Origin: Betaproteobacteria bacterium UBA6910
GTDB taxonomy: Bacteria; Pseudomonadota; Gammaproteobacteria; Burkholderiales; UBA6910
DNA: 7,601 bases
Assembly (NCBI GenBank): GCA_002451065.1
Contig: DKBC01000205.1
Coordinates: 1,073 to 8,673, forward strand
Direction of reading: 5' to 3'
Every line of letters starts with the position of its first letter. Position 1 is the first letter of the stretch. The notes below the pieces were generated by a model that saw nothing but the letters and a program-made list of their open reading frames with translations, did not search any database and was not told the origin of the DNA. This document shows positions 5,112-7,601 of this stretch, one piece after another. The position numbers and the translations under genes were made by a program.

Positions 5112-7181
5112 CTACTTCACCTTCATCCCAGGCTGTGCCCCGGAATCCGGTGCGAGAAGGTAAAGCCCGGTGCCATCCCCGGCCGCCAGCACCATTCCCT
5201 CGGACATTCCGAATTTCATCTTGCGCGGCGCGAGGTTGGCCACCATGACGGTGAGCCGCCCTTTCAGTTGCCCGGGGACGTAGGCTGACTTGATACCGGC
5301 GAATACCGTGCGTGTCTCGGTGCCGATATCCAGGGTGAGTTTGAGCAGCTTGTCGGCCCCTTCCACGTGCTCCGCGTCCACGATGCGCGCCACGCGCAGG
5401 TCCACCTTGCCGAAGTCGTCGATGCTGATCACTTCCGGCTGGTGGTGAACCTGGGACTCCGCATGCCGCGCCTGGGAGTGGGATTCCGGCTTTGGCGCGG
5501 CCTTCATGCTCTCGCGGTTGGCCTCGATCAGGGCGTCGATCTGCCGCTGCTCCACCCGGGTGATGAGGTGCCGGTATTCGCGGATGGGGTGCCCGCCCGG
5601 CAGCAGCTTCCTGCTATCGGCCCAGGTCAGCGGCGGCACGTTGAGAAACGCCTCCACGTCTGCGGCCAGCTTGGGGAGCACTGGCTTCAGATAAATGGTC
5701 AGGATGCGGAAGGCGTTGATCGCCTGGGTGCAGACGGAATGCAACTGGGCAGTCTTGGAAGGGTCCTTGCCCAAGTTCCAGGGCTGGGCGCGATCGAACG
5801 CCTGGTTGAGTTCGTCGGTGGCCATCATGATCAACCGCAGGGCGGCGCTGAATTGCCGTGTCTCGTAGAGGTCGGCGAGCACCTGCCCGGCATCCTGCAG
5901 CGCCGGAAAACCGCGGCCTTCAGACCCCTGTTCGGAATCGGTTGACAGGCGCCCGTCGAAGCGTCTGCCCAGGAAGCTCGCGGCGCGGCTTGCGATATTG
6001 ACGTACTTGCCTACGAGGTCCGAATTCACCCGGGCGATGAAGTCGTCCAGGCTGAGGTCGATGTCCTCCATGCTGGCATTGAGCTTGGCGGCGTAGTAAT
6101 AGCGCAGCCATTCGGGGTTGAGGCCATGGGCGAGATAACTCTGGGCAGTGATGAACGTGCCGCGGGACTTGGACATTTTCTGGCCGTTCACGGTGAGAAA
6201 GCCGTGGGCATTCACGGCCGTGGGGGTGCGATAGTCTGCGTGATGCAGCTCCGCGGGCCAGAACAGGGCGTGAAAGTAGAGGATGTCCTTGCCGATGAAG
6301 TGATAAAGCTCGGTCTGTTCCCGGGCTGCCTGGTCCCTGTCCCAGAACGCCTCGAAATCGAGCCCGGTGCGGTCGCACAGGTTGCGGAAGCTGCCCATGT
6401 ATCCGATGGGCGCGTCCAGCCAGACATAGAAGAATTTGCCCGGCGCGCCGGGAATCTCGAAGCCGAAATAAGGAGCGTCCCGGGAAATATCCCAGTCGGA
6501 CAGCTCCCCCGAGAGCCACTCGTCGAGCTTGTTGGCGGCCTCGGGCTGCAGGCGGCCCGGCTCCCGGGTCCATTGCCTCAGAAAATCCCGGCAGCGGGCG
6601 TCGGAAAGGCGAAAGAAGAAATGGTCGGAGGCCTTGCGTACCGGAGTGGCGCCGGACACGGCCGAGTAGGGATTGATGAGTTCGGTGGGGGAGTAGGCGG
6701 CGCCGCACACCTCGCAGGAATCGCCATACTGGTCCTTGGAGCGGCAGCGGGGGCATTCGCCTTTCACATAACGGTCGGGCAAGAAAAGGTTCTTGACCGG
6801 ATCGAAGAACTGTTCCACAGGGCGCACGTCGATCAGGCCGGCGCTTTGAAGCTTCCGGAAAATATCGTTGGCGTAGAACCGGGTCTCCTCGGAATGGGTC
6901 GAATAGTAATTGTCGAACCCCACATGAAAACCGGTGAAATCTTGAAGGTGTTCCAGATGCATGCGGGCGATGAGCTGCTCTGGCGTGATGCCTTCCAGTT
7001 CCGCACGCAGCATGATGGGAGTGCCGTGGGTGTCGTCGGCGCACACATACCGGCACTCGTGCCCCCGCATCTTCTGAAACCGGACCCAGATATCGGTCTG
7101 AATGTACTCGACCAGGTGCCCGAGATGAATGCTGCCGTTGGCGTACGGCAGGGCCGACGTGACCAGGATTCTGCGTGTCAT
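5112..7181 (-). CDS. metG: methionine--tRNA ligase
   Basis: This encodes a 690-residue cytosolic methionyl-tRNA synthetase, which charges tRNA-Met and initiator tRNA with methionine using ATP. The class I HIGH motif is HLGH (19-22), just after the TSALPYANG entry strand, and the KMSKS motif is exact at 335-339. The zinc knob carries all four cysteines (143, 146, 156, 159; CPRC and CEVC). The anticodon-binding helical domain follows. The last ~105 residues are the EMAP/Trbp111-like tRNA-binding dimerisation domain ([16 protein letters not shown], then [16 protein letters not shown]). Length matches the E. coli enzyme (677). I choose the ATG at 7181 (Met-Thr-Arg-Arg-Ile-Leu-Val). An in-frame GTG at 7238 would add 19 non-conserved residues and lies upstream of the predicted transcription start. 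No Shine-Dalgarno is visible before 7181. Divergent from apbC. Confidence 0.98.
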   Translation of the reverse strand: MTRRILVTSALPYANGSIHLGHLVEYIQTDIWVRFQKMRGHECRYVCADDTHGTPIMLRAELEGITPEQLIARMHLEHLQDFTGFHVGFDNYYSTHSEETRFYANDIFRKLQSAGLIDVRPVEQFFDPVKNLFLPDRYVKGECPRCRSKDQYGDSCEVCGAAYSPTELINPYSAVSGATPVRKASDHFFFRLSDARCRDFLRQWTREPGRLQPEAANKLDEWLSGELSDWDISRDAPYFGFEIPGAPGKFFYVWLDAPIGYMGSFRNLCDRTGLDFEAFWDRDQAAREQTELYHFIGKDILYFHALFWPAELHHADYRTPTAVNAHGFLTVNGQKMSKSRGTFITAQSYLAHGLNPEWLRYYYAAKLNASMEDIDLSLDDFIARVNSDLVGKYVNIASRAASFLGRRFDGRLSTDSEQGSEGRGFPALQDAGQVLADLYETRQFSAALRLIMMATDELNQAFDRAQPWNLGKDPSKTAQLHSVCTQAINAFRILTIYLKPVLPKLAADVEAFLNVPPLTWADSRKLLPGGHPIREYRHLITRVEQRQIDALIEANRESMKAAPKPESHSQARHAESQVHHQPEVISIDDFGKVDLRVARIVDAEHVEGADKLLKLTLDIGTETRTVFAGIKSAYVPGQLKGRLTVMVANLAPRKMKFGMSEGMVLAAGDGTGLYLLAPDSGAQPGMKVK

Positions 7182-7204
7182 GGGTGCGGAACTTGAAAGT
7201 GCAG

Positions 7205-7213
7205 ATTGTAACA
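7205..7213 (-). promoter_or_regulatory. predicted extended -10 promoter of metG
   Basis: Read on the minus strand, 7213-7205 is TGTTACAAT: an extended -10 (TG, one base, then TACAAT, 5 of 6 match to TATAAT). No good -35 is found at 16-18 bp, which is typical of extended -10 promoters. Transcription would start near 7198, giving a leader of only about 17 nt before the metG ATG at 7181. That fits the absence of a Shine-Dalgarno. Prediction only. Confidence 0.45.
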
Positions 7214-7231
7214 AAGCGCACCAGGAGCAGG

Positions 7232-7260
7232 GTGCCACCAGTCCCGTTTTCGTTTAGAAT
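7232..7260 (+). promoter_or_regulatory. predicted sigma70-type promoter of apbC
   Basis: GTGCCA (7232-7237, 4 of 6 match to TTGACA) is followed after 17 bp by TAGAAT (7255-7260, 5 of 6 match to TATAAT). The start of transcription would be near 7267, downstream of an in-frame ATG at 7264. This supports initiation of ApbC at the GTG at 7300. Prediction only. Confidence 0.4.
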
Positions 7261-7284
7261 TCAATGCCTCATTTTTTCGCCCCC

Positions 7285-7293
7285 AGGAGGAGT
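7285..7293 (+). promoter_or_regulatory. apbC ribosome binding site
   Basis: AGGAGGAGT at 7285-7293 is a near-perfect Shine-Dalgarno. It precedes the GTG at 7300 by 6-9 nt depending on which repeat of GGAG is used. It decides the start in favour of GTG 7300 over the in-frame ATG at 7264, which lies upstream of it. Confidence 0.75.
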
Positions 7294-7299
7294 ACCCCC

Positions 7300-7601
7300 G
7301 TGCCCATCTCGGAATCCCAGGTTCAGTCCGCGCTCCAGGAACTGACCGATCCAAACACCAGGAAGGACTTCGTCTCCAGCAAGTCCGTCAAGAACGTCAA
7401 GGTGGATGGTGCGGACATCTCGTTGGATATTGTCTTGAGTTACCCCGCCAAGAGCGTGCTGGAGGACATTCGGCGCATGGTGGCCGAGAAGCTCAAGGCG
7501 CTGTCCGGCGCCGGCAGGGTCTCGGTGAACGTCTCCAGCAAGATCGTCACCCATGCCGTCCAGCGCGGGGTGAAGCCGATTCCCGGCATCAAGAACATTA
7601 T
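7300..7601 (+). CDS. apbC: iron-sulfur cluster carrier ATPase ApbC/Mrp, N-terminal part (3' end cut by window)
   Basis: This is the first 100 codons of an Mrp/ApbC/NBP35-family protein, a cytosolic P-loop ATPase that carries Fe-S clusters to apo-proteins. It starts with GTG: Met-Pro-Ile-Ser-Glu-Ser-Gln-Val. What is visible is the N-terminal MIP18-type (DUF59) domain: ALQELTDPNTRKDFVSSKSV, then SLDIVLSYPAK and VSVNVSSKIVTHAVQRG. The window ends at KPIPGIKNI, exactly where the family continues into the deviant Walker A (GKGGVGKS), so the ATPase domain lies beyond the edge. Betaproteobacterial homologues begin with the same pattern (from memory, MSITEQQV-like), which supports this start. The gene diverges from metG across a 118-bp region holding both predicted promoters. 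Having metG and apbC side by side is, to my knowledge, common in Betaproteobacteria. Confidence 0.93.
   Translation, partial: MPISESQVQSALQELTDPNTRKDFVSSKSVKNVKVDGADISLDIVLSYPAKSVLEDIRRMVAEKLKALSGAGRVSVNVSSKIVTHAVQRGVKPIPGIKNI

Noticed and set aside
3951..5288. 445-codon open frame on the plus strand across the cyclase and the metG 3' end
   Set aside because: It is antisense to two well-supported genes and crosses their boundary. The translation is rich in His/Arg/Gly/Pro as expected of a GC-rich shadow frame, and no family is recognisable.
6126..7196. 356-codon open frame antisense to metG
   Set aside because: It lies entirely opposite the conserved metG catalytic region and is explained by high third-position GC.
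5920..7221. 433-codon open frame overlapping metG on the same strand
   Set aside because: It is an out-of-frame shadow of metG, with Arg/Pro/His-rich composition and no domain.
7182..7238. 19-residue N-terminal extension of metG from an in-frame GTG
   Set aside because: The added residues are not MetRS-like, the family starts right at [16 protein letters not shown], and the extension lies above the predicted transcription start.
7264..7299. Upstream in-frame ATG for apbC
   Set aside because: It lies before the strong AGGAGGAG site and at or upstream of the predicted transcription start, and the extra 12 residues are not family-like. The GTG at 7300 fits better.

Overview
The window is GC-rich bacterial chromosome, densely coding, and most likely from a betaproteobacterium. 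Three things point there: the divergent metG / apbC (mrp) arrangement, the DnaE C-terminal style, and the N-terminal sequence of ApbC. This placement is inference from protein character and gene order, not a database match. Four of the genes are housekeeping or near-housekeeping: dnaE, acylphosphatase, metG and apbC. The middle holds a small envelope-signalling cluster.

Layout. (1) Positions 2-1297 (+) are the C-terminal part of dnaE, the replicative DNA polymerase III alpha subunit, cut by the left edge. (2) Positions 1315-1584 (-) are a short acylphosphatase gene, convergent with dnaE. (3) Positions 1585-1702 are a relatively AT-rich spacer with a recognisable sigma70-type promoter for the next gene. 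(4) Positions 1703-2149 (+) encode an exported DsrE-like protein, followed by a strong hairpin terminator at about 2169-2195 that can serve both strands. (5) Three tightly packed minus-strand genes occupy 5024 down to 2229. In transcription order they are a membrane class III nucleotide cyclase with a periplasmic PEGA domain, a small TPR-type lipoprotein (start overlaps the cyclase stop by 4 bp), and a C-terminally membrane-anchored Ser/Thr kinase (10 bp after the lipoprotein). (6) metG (7181-5112, -) lies 87 bp upstream of the cyclase on the same strand, with no convincing terminator between them. (7) Positions 7300-7601 (+) are the start of apbC/mrp, an Fe-S cluster carrier ATPase, diverging from metG and cut by the right edge.

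How the genes relate. The cyclase, lipoprotein and kinase look like one translationally coupled unit. Its parts sit at the cytosolic face of the inner membrane (cyclase and kinase catalytic domains), in the periplasm (PEGA) and probably at the outer membrane (lipoprotein). The lipoprotein resembles what I recall as TssQ-type, type VI secretion-associated lipoproteins, so a link to envelope machinery is possible but unproven. The cyclase keeps its metal-binding and transition-state residues but has unusual residues at the two positions that normally select ATP or GTP. I see no mobile element, CRISPR array, tRNA or rRNA, and no intergenic gap longer than about 120 bases.
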